Shown here piece after piece: positions 11,966 to 22,760 of a stretch of DNA of 64,000 nt. The stretch covers positions 277,089 to 341,088 of the forward strand of contig QKWP01000113.1 in NCBI GenBank assembly GCA_003550325.1. Reading direction: 5' to 3'. Each line of letters starts with the position of its first letter. Within the stretch, counting starts at the first letter, position 1. This DNA is from Gigaspora rosea. Lineage: Eukaryota; Glomeromycota; Glomeromycetes; Diversisporales; Gigasporaceae. The translations under genes were made by a program, and so were the position numbers. A model generated the notes under the pieces. The model ran no database searches and was not told the DNA's origin. It was given only the letters and a program-made list of their open reading frames with translations.

Positions 11966-12960
11966 TAAATTGTAGCTAATATAAAAGATTTATATATTCT
12001 AATACGCATATATAAAACAAGTGCTAAAGTTTGATCAAAAACACAATTAATGTCGCGTACAATTCAATTTAGTTATCGTGATCCCGGTTCATTATTCATG
12101 AGTGCTGACTTATATTATAAAAAAAATAATATGTATTTGTTATAAAGATAAGGTTTCGAACTTTCGATTTTACCCCTTATTATTTGCCAGATTAGGCTCT
12201 ATAATATCATATATGATACGTAATCACAATCAATAATATCACATATTTTTCACGAGTTGATCTAATAAATAATAAATAAGCTTGAAAACACCTGAAGTTA
12301 CATTTTTTCTCTTGGCATTATTCTATACATTTTAGGGTTTATTTCTGATTTTTATCTGTTCACTTTTTTCTATTAATTTTATTTTATTTTATTTCTAAAT
12401 AAATGTCTTCATACTACTGTACATATTATATCATATATCCATCATTTATCTATTAATACCGTCGTTATTATTCTTACATATGGGATCTTTGCTAAAAGAA
12501 AAAGAACTTCTTTTAGACTATAATAGTCCTGAAAGAAAGAACTCCAATATGGTATGATCATTATGTGATTTACGATGTATCGAGTTATCTTCATTATAAT
12601 CCTAAAGTTGCTAAAAATATTTAAAAATGGGTATACTAAAATCAAGATATACCATAGAGAACTAAGGGTTGAAAACATTTAATCGCATAGAATTTTGCTT
12701 CTGCTTAGATAGAATAATGTTAGTGTTAGGGTTTGAATGTGTTTTTGTTTGATTTTTATGTTACATGACTTAAATTTTGATTTGACCAGATATTGAAAAT
12801 TTTTTAGGTTGGTGATGCTATGATATTGAATGATGTTGATCTTTTTCAGAATGGTATTAAATCCAGTTCGGTTAAACAAACAGATTATTTTTTTTAGGCA
12901 ATTACAAATAAACTATAGTTGAAGTTAAAATAAGTATAATAAAGTAGCTACATCACTATT
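11966..12960. other. AT-rich intergenic stretch, nothing recognised
   Basis: Two short minus-strand ORFs (12442-12678, 12679-12879) look like chance ORFs with no domain or signal. No repeat structure stood out. Confidence 0.5.
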
Positions 12961-13645
12961 TGTTGGCTAATTTTAGATCATGCAATCTCTGTTGATCTTA
13001 TTAAACTCCTAAAAAGGAAACAGACTATAACTTAACTTAGTGCCAATCATTCACATTTTGAAATTATGATGCCAAGAAAAGTTTCTTACAAGATTTTAAT
13101 TTAATCTATTACTCGCCATTAATTTAAAAAATAAACTTGAAAGTCCACAACCTCATTTTCTTTTTGCAGCACTCAAATTATTTTTATCTTCACCTCTAAT
13201 TATTCTAATTAAAAAAGATGACATATTCCTTTTCTTATTCATTTTATTTTTTATTCCAATTAACTATTTATCAATACCATTGTTGATAATTTTACAATCA
13301 TTTTGCCATGTGTTCACGACATATCAAATTGCTATGGAGATGAAACAATTTGGTCCATATATTTAAAGAAATATCATAGATAAGCAGATTGTCATTAAGA
13401 GTAAAATTATTTAGCTGCACAAAAATTTCTTTATACTGTTAGTTTAAGCTAAATGTATTAAACCCAAATCAATTAAACTGTTAGCGCATTAAACGATTAA
13501 TTGTTAAAAAAAAATTTTTTTTTCTAGGCGATTTCAATTTTTGATTCTAAAATATATATATAATTAAAATTAAATAAAAACTTTTAATAAAATAATCTAA
13601 ATTAATTTAAGCACGAACATTTGGACATGCCTAACTACTAGTCTT
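12961..13645. repeat. Dispersed repeat, composite copy A
   Basis: Bases 12961-13086 match 14704-14739 plus 15177-15285. Bases 13087-13640 match 19310-19921 in direct orientation with small indels. The shared right end contains ATTTGGAC(A/G)TGCCTAACTA. The element type is unknown and no coding region is seen. Confidence 0.75.
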
Positions 13646-14703
13646 AATTATAAATAGAATAATGTATATAAGTTCTATTTCTTTTTAAATGTATTCATAT
13701 AACGTTCCTGGTTTTAACACGACTACCCTAATTAGCAATAATTGGGTAAATTAGTATGGAAGATAGAAAATATAGCACCCTATTATTTGTACTCATCAAT
13801 TACAGTTTAGTAAATCATTACTCATAAAGCATATTCATAAATTGGGTCATAAATATCCCAAAAATTCGCTCTGCAATGGCACATGTAAGCCATCATTTAC
13901 ATATGTACGTACGTACTATAATAGAGTAAATTTAGTGGCATTAATTGTCGCATAACCAATATTATAGAACTTTCACTACAAAAATTTTAAGAAGTAGCTT
14001 TTTTAATATAAAGATAAGCTCAGTCTTACAGAACTCTAAAATGCTATTCACGACATTTTTTTCTATTTTCATTTGTCGAAGCCCAAAGTTTTGCACTTTT
14101 TCTCTTCAAATTTTCTTAGATCCACATTATTTGTGTCAATCAATTACTTCAACAATGATCGTCAATGGCGATTATCTACAACTCAGATTTTGATAATTTG
14201 AGGCTTGATGATATGCAGTACCAGTTATCCCAATAAGTTCAAGATCAATTTGATTTATTATTAAATTATTCAAGATTAACTACGGAACTTCAAACCTGAT
14301 TGATATGGTTATGCGAACCATCTTAATCTACATTCGTACATACTAATAAAATTAGTATTATCTATTACGATAAGGGTTTAAGCAACAATCGTTTTTCAAA
14401 AATTATTTATTATTTAAATGTAGCTGCTATCAGCTTATCCAACACAACAACTTGTCTCAAAATCTTCACATCTACTTTACATTTAAAACAATATTTAAGA
14501 TAACCCAGACGAAAATCACGCCTAAACAGTAATTTAAATATTAACATATTAACACAGCTGCTATCAACCGGTCAAATCGTTTATACATCATTATGCCTTA
14601 TCTCAAGATCTTTATCCCCTCTTCTGGGCCAATCAGAGCGCCTGCTAAAAACTTTCCCTCATATATAGAATGATCAACATAAACTCTACCCTTAACCAAT
14701 TTT
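13646..14703. other. AT-rich intergenic stretch
   Basis: No convincing gene. The short plus-strand ORF at 13945-14193 has no recognisable features. Confidence 0.5.
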
Positions 14704-15285
14704 GTTGGCTAATTTTAGATCATGTAATCTCTGTTGATCCAGGGCCAGTAATTTTCTGCAGTGACAAAATCAAGATTATGTGGTGACAGAATTTAAATTA
14801 TGTGATGTGATGTGGGCCATATTTGCCAAATTATGTGCGATTCTGCGGTATACTTGGCCAAATTATTTGCGATTCTGTGGCATGCTTACGAAATTATGTG
14901 TAATTTTGTAAAATTTGTCAGAACTTTCCAGACTCTGTTTTGAAAAAATTTTCATGGCCTTGCTCGTAATTTGAGTTCATTCAAATTCTACGTCAGGAGA
15001 TACCAGATCTGTTAAATTTTATATATCGACTTGCCAATAAATTTGCAAATTATGTGACAATTTTTATAAATTGGCTATTTTGCGGTGATAAACACCAAAT
15101 TATGTGATATAGGCGTATTTATGTGAATTCTGTGGTATTATGTGAAACACATAAAATCACTAGCCCTGTGTTGATCTTATTAAACTCCTAAAAAGGAAAC
15201 AGACTATAATTTTGTAACAATCGTTTACATTTTGAACTTCTAAAAAAAAATATTAATTATAATGCCCAAGAAAAGTTTCTTATTG
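14704..15285. repeat. Dispersed repeat copy, split by a hAT-type MITE
   Basis: 14704-14739 and 15177-15285 together match 12961-13086. The insert at 14740-15168 separates them, so the copy at 12961 is the empty site. Confidence 0.8.
14740..15168. mobile_element. 429-bp non-autonomous hAT element (MITE)
   Basis: TIRs CAGGGCCAGTAATTTT and (reversed) CAGGGCTAGTGATTTT match at 14 of 16 bases. A perfect 8-bp target duplication TGTTGATC lies at 14732-14739 and 15169-15176, and the undisrupted site is present at 12990-12997. An 8-bp duplication with CAGGG-like ends is the hAT hallmark. The interior repeats AAATTATGTG-like motifs, as expected of hAT subterminal transposase-binding repeats. No coding capacity. 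Confidence 0.95.
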
Positions 15286-15315
15286 TACGGGTCTTATATA
15301 ACAACTGGGATTATA

Positions 15316-15478
15316 GAATATCAGTATGGTACAACATGCCAGATCAGTATGGTATGGATACAATTTTATCAACCATACCATATTAAACTGCTAATATTAA
15401 ATATATATATTAGCAGAACAGTATGGTACGCTTTGATAAAATCCACAACATACCACACGGATCTGGTAGCTATACAAT
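15316..15478. mobile_element. Palindromic MITE, copy A
   Basis: Arms rich in CAGTATGGTA / TACCATACTG fold back on each other around a short AT-rich centre near 15400. A second copy lies inverted at 17847-18077. The ORF across it (15262-15513) is a by-product of the repeat. Confidence 0.7.
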
Positions 15479-15732
15479 TTTTACATTTTTTTATCGTTAT
15501 ATTTGTTCCTTGAATAATTGATAAGCGGACCAGATATCTTTAATATAAGTTTTCACATATGATATATTTTTCAATGTGTTTATCATACTGATTTTTCTTT
15601 ATTGTAGACATTAACGTTTAATTTTGATAATATATCAAAAATAAAAGGGAATCAATTCTTGAACAATTTTTGGTCACGTGATATTCCGACGTCAATTAGC
15701 CAATTAAAAATCAGGATCAGGTGTAACATAAA

Positions 15733-16005
15733 GGGGATCGCTAAAGCCTTGTACCCACGTGACTTTTGAAATTTTAGTTATAATTAGGGTTAGGGTTAGT
15801 TTACCCGTTAGGAGAGGGTATAAATATAGATAAAATTGCCTTCTCTACATTTTTCATTAATGCACCAAAACAGGTTTAGACAATCGGTTTTATATTTTTG
15901 TAGTTTTTTTGATTTTTGACTTCTCTGTGTAAACAAAATTTCATGATTTTGATTGGCTAATCTACATATAAAAAGTCATGTGGGTACAAGGCTTTAGCGG
16001 ATCCC
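15733..16005. mobile_element. 273-bp MITE with about 33-bp TIRs
   Basis: Left end GGGGATCGCTAAAGCCTTGT and right end (reversed) GGGATCCGCTAAAGCCTTGT continue through ACCCACGTGACTTTT. The interior holds TTAGGGTTAGGGTTAG. A target duplication could not be fixed by eye. No coding region. Confidence 0.8.
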
Positions 16006-16284
16006 AACGTAAAGAAATTCAAAACAAACGAAAATCGTATTTATCTAGCATAGTGCCGTACCCGGATAACTTTTTATCTGAAAGGTTGTAACCTTTAACA
16101 AAATTTAATAACCGGTTTTATATCCTATTCAAATGAAAGGATAATAGTTATATCCGGATAGGATATTTATATGATTGTTATACAGTATTATTGCATAAAT
16201 CAATAAAGTAACTCTATAATAATAAAGTAAAAAAATTATAAAAACGAATAAAAATGAATCACTATATGCTCGCCTAAATATTAA

Positions 16285-16496
16285 ATGTGACAGATTAAAA
16301 TGAAATCGGATTAAAATGTAATTTTTCTATTTTTAAAGCAAAATTTTAAAATTTTTTGGAGGTCATTTTTGGAGGGTTTTTTAGCATTTTGGTTAGGGTA
16401 ATTAATAAATGAGTATATGTGGGTTTTATAAGCTATAAAGGAGAGCAAGAGAGGTCCCCAGATCATTTTAATCTGATTTCATTTTAATCTGCCACA
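16285..16496. mobile_element. 212-bp MITE with about 36-bp TIRs, TTAA target site
   Basis: Inverted ends start ATGTGACAGATTAAAATGAA (left) and ATGTGGCAGATTAAAATGAA (right, reversed). TTAA flanks both sides (16281-16284, 16497-16500), the signature of piggyBac-like elements. No coding region. Confidence 0.8.
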
Positions 16497-16883
16497 TTAA
16501 ATGCTAACTTTTCATACATTAAAAGAATAGTTCTAATATTCATATATATTTAACGATGTAATTAATAATTTTTACATTCCCTGTGTAGAACACATCTACA
16601 TTTGTTTTTTGGCAACGGCAGGAATCTGATCGGGTGTCATGTCTAGAAGATAATTACTAAATTTTTTTTTAAACAAACATAAATTTATCTTTTTCGACAT
16701 AAAAAACTTGCATCCCCAAGTTATTCCTATTTTGTTTAGACATAAGATGTTCTTCTGTTACGCCAATACAAAAAAAATGACGAAACAATAAAAATTGTTA
16801 TACAAAATTGTCTTTAAAGATACTTCTCAAATAAGGTATCTGTATAATATTGTTACAAAAGAATAATCTTTATATATATTAAT

Positions 16884-17399
16884 GAAAAAAAATCAATGTA
16901 ATTATTAATAAGTAATTATTATTAGTAATTTATTACATGGCTGTGCATTTCACAATCGATGAAAATCGAGAAAGAACGCATGTTCATTCAGAATTAAATT
17001 CAGAAATGATGTGGAATAATAACTAATTATTATCAGTAATTTATTATATGATCTGCATACAAGATGAAAATCGAGAAAGAACACATGTCAATTCAGAATT
17101 TCGTAAATTCAGAAATGATATGGAACAATAAGTAATTATTATCGGTAATTTATTACATGATCTGCATACAAGATGAAAATCAGAAAGAACACATGTCAAC
17201 TCAGAATTTACGTAAATTCAGAAATGATAAGTAATTATTATCAGTAATTTATTACATGATCTGCATACAAGATGAAATCAGAAAGAACACATGTCAACTC
17301 AGAATTTACGTAAATTTAGAAATGATAAGTAATTATTATCAGTAATTTATTACATGATCTGCATAACAAGATGAAAATCAGAAAGAACACATTTCACCT
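16884..17399. repeat. Minisatellite, about 100-120-bp unit, about 5 copies
   Basis: Each unit carries TAATTATTATCAGTAATTTA, then ATGATCTGCATACAAGATGA, then AGAAAGAACACATGTCAA. The unit shortens through the array by small deletions. The same family recurs at 51897-52139 and 54017-54180. Confidence 0.9.
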
Positions 17400-17846
17400 A
17401 TTAAATAAATATAATAAACAAATGAAATATTAAAATCATGTTCTTATTTAAAATACATTAAATTTATGATGTAGACAAGTTTTACACCGAGTGATGCTAG
17501 TATATAAATAATACGCAAATTAAAATTTTTATTATAATTGTATTTTATGCTATATTATCCTATATTATATCTTAAATTAACAATAATTTATCTGTTTATC
17601 AGTTTTATAATTCGGGTATCCGGATAGCCTAACAGTTAACCGGTTATTGTACCCTAGAGTATGATCACTAATCTAGCAAATCATCTTTCTGGCCTAACAA
17701 AAAAGTTTTCTCGCACAATTTTGCTATATAATCCACCTTCTAACCACATGAACCCAAACCCTAATGAATTCAATTTTTTTTTCAAAGACAATTGATGCCA
17801 GAAAGTCTCGTAACAGAAAATCGATTCTACACCCTGTCAATTTCAT
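17400..17846. other. AT-rich spacer
   Basis: No gene seen. The motif GGGTATCCGGATAGCC near 17615 weakly mirrors CCGTACCCGGATAA near 16060. They may be ends of one degraded element spanning 16052-17652, but the match is too short to claim. Confidence 0.3.
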
Positions 17847-18077
17847 TGTATAGCTACCAGACCCGTATGGTATGGTATGGTGTGGATTTTATCAAATCAT
17901 ACCATACTGTTCTGCTAATATATAGATTTAATATAATAGCATATCAGTATGGTATGATTTTTAAATATACGTACCATACTATTGTACTAATTTGATATTA
18001 ATATAGATCAGTATGGTACAGTTTGATAAACTGCATCCATACCATACTGATCTGGCATGTCGTACCATACTGATATT
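17847..18077. mobile_element. Palindromic MITE, copy B (inverted relative to copy A)
   Basis: It contains the same CAGTATGGTA/TACCATACTG arms and flanking TGTATAGCTACCAGA as 15316-15478, in opposite orientation, plus an extra internal repeat. The ORF at 17792-17995 overlaps it and is not a gene. Confidence 0.7.
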
Positions 18078-19309
18078 TGTAATACCTATAACAACCTGTG
18101 CTTTTTTCACTCATTTATTGGCACATGTTTAAAAAATAACTAAATCGGAACACCTTCATATTAATAAAAATATGAAATGTACCGATTCAATTATTTATTT
18201 TTATTATTATTAAAGTTATTTTCACATTTTAAAAATATTGGGACATTCGCATCATTAGGTCTTTTTAATTTTTATTGGATGATGTCAGCATTATTTTGGT
18301 TTCGCTTTTTTTTAAATTGTCTTGAATAGATTATTAGAACTTCATTTCTTTGAATTCTTATTAAATAGAGTTGCATTATTGTTGGATTTTTGTTAAATTT
18401 TTATTGGATAAGTCATACATTATTAGATCTTCGCTTTTATTCTTAAATTCTTTATTTATTGTGTATTACAGAAATATGTATTATATAAACTCATATCTAA
18501 GTAATGTACATATAGATATAAGCAAAAAAAATTATGAAAGTATGTATGGTTAGCAATATTTATAAAATTTATCTTTTATAAATAATCCCTTTTAATAGTT
18601 AGGGTTAGAGTAAGCGATAATATTGTCCTTTTTCATGTTAGAGTTGGTATAGGTTATAAATAAAATTTTTTAAAGAATTTTTTTTACGAACTATACGTGC
18701 TATCTTAATTTCTACTATACATACTTTATCAATTATACACTACATATTTGCTATATACTCTTATTTATTGGGTTTTTTTTAAATTTTATTGTATAAGTCA
18801 TACATTATTAGATCTTTGCCTTTAATCTTTGCTTTCTTTAAATTCTTTATTAGACAGATTCGTATTTTATTAAAATTCTTTTTTGGGCGGATTGCACGTT
18901 ATTAATTTTTTGCTTTCTTTAAATTCTAATTATACTGAGTCATATGTTATTTTATTTTACTTTCTTTATATAATTTTCACCGAATGAGGTTATGTTATTG
19001 AATTTTCGCTTTTTTAAAAATTTCTATGCGTAGTTATGTTTTTGCTTTTAGATTAGGTTTAGTCTTTTTTTAAAAAAAAAATTCTTGTGATTTTTTTACT
19101 TTATTAGGTTTATGCCTGAACTTTGATTTAATTATTTGATATTTTGCATGAAATAATTTATAATTTAAAATCATAGATTTTTTTTATTTACGCTATTATA
19201 TAATGCGTGTGTTTAATATTTCATGATAGTAATATTAAAATTGGCTTTCTATTGAGGTGAAGATGACGCATTGGTTGTTATGTCAGACCCATACAATAAC
19301 TATAAATTA
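18078..19309. other. AT-rich stretch with a very degenerate tandem repeat
   Basis: Between about 18240 and 19060 the phrase TATTAGATCTT-GC-TT...AAATTCTTTATT recurs every 80-110 bp with heavy divergence. No gene seen; the ORF at 18371-18553 lies inside this repeat. Confidence 0.5.
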
Positions 19310-19925
19310 CAAGATTTTAATTTAATCTATTACTCGCCATTATTTAAAAAGATGGACTTGAAAGTCCACAACCTCATTTTCTCTTTGCACCACTCAAATT
19401 ATTTTTATACATTTTAAGTTTATATAGTACATTTAATTTTATTATTTCAATCTTCACCTTTAATTATTCTAATTAAAAAAGATGACATATTACCTTTTCA
19501 TATTCATTTTATTTTTATTTCAATTAACTATTTATCAATATCGTCATTGATAATTTTACAATAATTTTGCCATGTGTTTATGACATATCAAATTACTATG
19601 GAATGAAACAATTTGGCCCATAGATTTAAGAAATATCACAGATAAGCAGATTGTCGTTAAGAGTTAAAATTATTTAGCAGCACAAATTTCTTTATACTGT
19701 TAGTTTAAGCTAAATAGTATTAAATCCAAGTTGGTTAAACTGTTAGGCATATTAAACGATTAATTGTTAAAAAAAATTTTTTTCTAGGTGGTTTAAATTT
19801 TTGATTCTAAAATACATATATAATTAAAATTAATAAAAACTCTTAATAAAATAATCTAAAAAAAATACGAATAAAAAAATTAATTTTAAGTACAGACATT
19901 TGGACGTGCCTAACTACGAGTCATA
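19310..19925. repeat. Dispersed repeat copy B
   Basis: Direct, diverged copy of 13087-13640 with about 40 extra bases near 19415. No coding region. The two copies are 5.7 kb apart without typical LTR ends, so I do not call them LTRs. Confidence 0.75.
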
Positions 19926-20228
19926 TTTAAAACTAATATTTAAACGAAAAATGTTTTCATTTAAACAAGATCTTAATTAATTATAAAAAGGATTGTATAA
20001 AATTTGTCTAATATTGTGTTATATATGTGAAAAAAGTCTAAAAAGTACTATTCTGTCTATTTTTTTCTAACTTTTGTTTTAATTGAAATAAAATAAAAAT
20101 TAGACAGAGTGCCGCTTTTTTAGACATTTTTTTTAGACAATCCTTTTTTTTAGTTTACACATGTGGCTGGCATGTTGTGTTCGATTTTAATCCGGATTTT
20201 TCACTCAAAAATTTAATTTCAATTTTTT
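19926..20228. other. AT-rich spacer upstream of the micro-exon gene
   Basis: No repeat or gene recognised. Confidence 0.5.
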
Positions 20229-20238
20229 TATAAATATA
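20229..20238 (+). promoter_or_regulatory. TATA-like element upstream of the micro-exon gene
   Basis: TATAAATATA lies about 150 bp before the ATG at 20385. A second candidate, CTATAAAAC, lies near 20329. Either could set the transcription start. Confidence 0.35.
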
Positions 20239-20384
20239 GTAGGCAAACTCAGCAAATCCCGCAACTCCACTAAGTATCTATTAAAATTGTTAATCATTAG
20301 CAAAGCTTATTTTCATATCACCTAACTATTCTATAAAACATCACAGTATTCTTAATTATACATTGAAAAAGTTAAAAAATAAAA

Positions 20385-21496
20385 ATGAAATTCATTCTAT
20401 TATTGGTTATTTTTGCTGCCATCACTTTAGCAGTGCCACTTGAATCTGCCTCTAATTTAGCAAGAAAACTTGAATCTGACACTATCATTCCTAGTAAATA
20501 TCTACAATAAATCAATATTTATTATTGTTTTGGAAAAAATACATTAACTGCTAATTTTCAGTTTGTTTTATTTTAATAAATAGGATGTAACTATCATTAC
20601 TATTATTATTAATTATTGTTATTTGAAAAAAATATTAACTATTAATTTTCATTTACTTATTTATTATTTTATGTAATTTTTAGGCTGTAAGTATTATTCA
20701 TTATCATTATTATTACAGTATTATTTTTGAATATTGTTGATTGTTAATTTTCGTTCTTTATTTATTCATTTTAAACAAAAAATAGGTGTTTGTAAGTATC
20801 ATTATAATCAACACTTACCATTATTATTTTCAGAAAAAAAATATTGTTAATTTTTATTTTATCTTATTTATTTTTAATAATAATAATAATAAATAGGTCG
20901 TAAGTATCATTCTCATTTTTATAACTATTACCTTTTTATTAAAAAAAAGTTAATTATTAATATTTATTTTTATTCATTTATAATAATAAGCTGATCATAG
21001 TGAGTACTATTTGTTATTATTATGATTAAATATTTTATCAGTTTGAAAATATTAAATATTACAATTTATTTATTTATTTTTTTTGTATAATAATATAAGT
21101 ATACTGTAAATATTATTTATTATTATTATAATTAATATTTTATTTTATTTTTTATTTTTTCTGCGAAAATATTAAATTTAATTTCAATTTTCAAATATCA
21201 ATAAATAGGCAGTAAGTCTCGTTTATAATTATTATTAATATAACTATTATAAATAAAAAGATTATTATTATTAATTTTTCATTTTTTATTTTGTTCAAAT
21301 AAATAGGCTATAGTTAGTATTATATTACAATTAATATTCATTTTTTGAAAATACTAATATATTGTTTATTAATTGGTTTTTTTTTTGCTTTAAATAAAAA
21401 TTAGCATGTAAGTATTATTTATTACTATTATAGTTAATTTTTTTAAAAAAACATTAATTATTAATTATTTGTTTTAAATAAATAGGTTGTTATTAG
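20385..21496 (+). CDS. Secreted cysteine-rich peptide built from nine micro-exons
   Basis: Exon 1 (20385-20493) encodes a start Met, a signal peptide (MKFILLLVIFAAITLA) and a short pro-region to Pro36. Nine micro-exons follow: 20584-20586, 20684-20686, 20786-20791, 20897-20899, 20991-20999, 21100-21105, 21209-21211, 21307-21312 and 21415-21417 (3,3,6,3,9,6,3,6,3 nt). The last exon is 21486-21496, ending in TAG. All ten introns (68-105 bp) have GT/AG ends, donors mostly GTAAGT and acceptors mostly AATAG; all are phase 1. The spliced C-terminus reads RCCVCPDHIYCSYTCCY and stops in frame, giving a 53-residue product with six Cys in a CC-C-C-CC pattern. Five of six Cys codons are split T|GY by an intron. 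Without splicing, exon 1 would read through to a 41-residue peptide ending at 20510. Function is unknown; a secreted effector or signalling peptide is inferred. No homology to a known family is claimed. Confidence 0.85.
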
Positions 21497-22760
21497 AGAT
21501 GTGCTTTACGCATTATGCATGCTGCATTATGCAATGCATAATGCTGCATAATGTAATGCATAATGCTGCATAATGTAATGCAAGACTTATAAATTTTAAA
21601 AATGCACATAGAGATTATTATATAATTTTGATTCAATTAAAATTATATAATTGCTTTTGTTCTAACAATATTTTTTTTAAATTAGAATTTATAAATTATA
21701 TATATTCCTTTTAATTTTTCACAATAATTTTTAGCAAACAAATTTCTTGACCAAACTTCTACCACTATATATTGTAGTCTTCTGATTTTGCTATTTAATA
21801 TTTAATAGCTAGTCTAATTTAATATATACAGTAAATTACTGTATTAGTAATACAACCTAACTTAACTACTTTTGAACTTTCTAATAATTTGTTCTTGCTG
21901 ATTTCAGCAATTTGAAAGTGTGCTAATTAGTTACATCACTAGTTGTAATTAGGGATGTTATCCTGTTCATCCAAACTCTGTTCAGGCCTGTTTTTATAGT
22001 TACATGATTTTACTATAATATTTAAACTCCTCCTGCTCAAATTGAGTTCAGAATCGTTTAGATGAGCAAAATGCTTGATTAGTAATTGACTTTAGACTTT
22101 TAATTACTATCATGTATTAACAAAAAATATCTTTTTTGATGCCTGATTATTATACTATTATGCTAATATGACGAAGATAGACTTTTAATTAAAAGTTAAT
22201 TGCGATATTATGTCGATATTAATTTATTTAATTAATTACCATGATATTATATAATAAAAATTGCTTTTTTTTAAATATATAAATGAGCGATTTTTTTCAT
22301 TTGCACATATTTTACTTATTTTCTTAAACTTCGTAAAATTTGGATGAAGAAAACGCACTTGACCAATTTATTAACCAAATTAAACATACCTCTTTGAGCT
22401 CTCAAAATACAATTGAATCTGAAACACTTTCAAAAATAACAAACTATTCCCAAAACGATTAAAAAAAGATCCTTTCTGGGATGAACTTTTTGAAATTGGT
22501 AATAAACGGCATTGCAATAAACTTTATTTAATAGATACTAGTTTTGTATGCTATTCTGAACTTGCACAAATGGCACATTATTTGATTGTGCAGGCTACTT
22601 CTATATCTAGTAAAGAAATATTTTCTAAAGCCAAAAATACAATTAATCCAATCCGTAGCCAACTATCTTAAGAAAGTGTAACTGCAAGTCTTTGCCTAAA
22701 AATATGGTACAAATTAGGCATTCTCGACTGTGTAGAATATTATTAAACTGGGTATTATTA
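21494..22760 (+). pseudogene. Decayed hAT transposon piece with dimerisation-domain remnant
   Basis: TAGAGATGTGC followed by repeated GCATTATGCA-type motifs (21494-21590) looks like a hAT end with subterminal repeats. From about 22390 to 22745, plus-strand translation gives the hAT C-terminal dimerisation signature: AQMAHYLIVQATSISSKEIF, then SKAKNTINPIRSQLS, a stop, and ESVTASLCLKIW. At least two in-frame stops are present. The BED finger and catalytic core are not visible, so this is a truncated remnant. Whether it belongs to the end at 21494 or to the end at 21950 is unclear. Confidence 0.7.

Noticed and set aside
12442-12879. Two adjacent minus-strand ORFs of 78 and 66 codons
   Set aside because: No signal, domain, splice pattern or relative; compatible with chance.
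13087-19925. Direct repeats 5.7 kb apart as LTRs of one retroelement
   Set aside because: No TG...CA ends, no target duplication and no retroelement coding sequence between them.
20385-21496. Homology of the CC-C-C-CC peptide to animal venom peptides
   Set aside because: The cysteine pattern alone is too short for homology and can arise independently; only structural analogy is noted.
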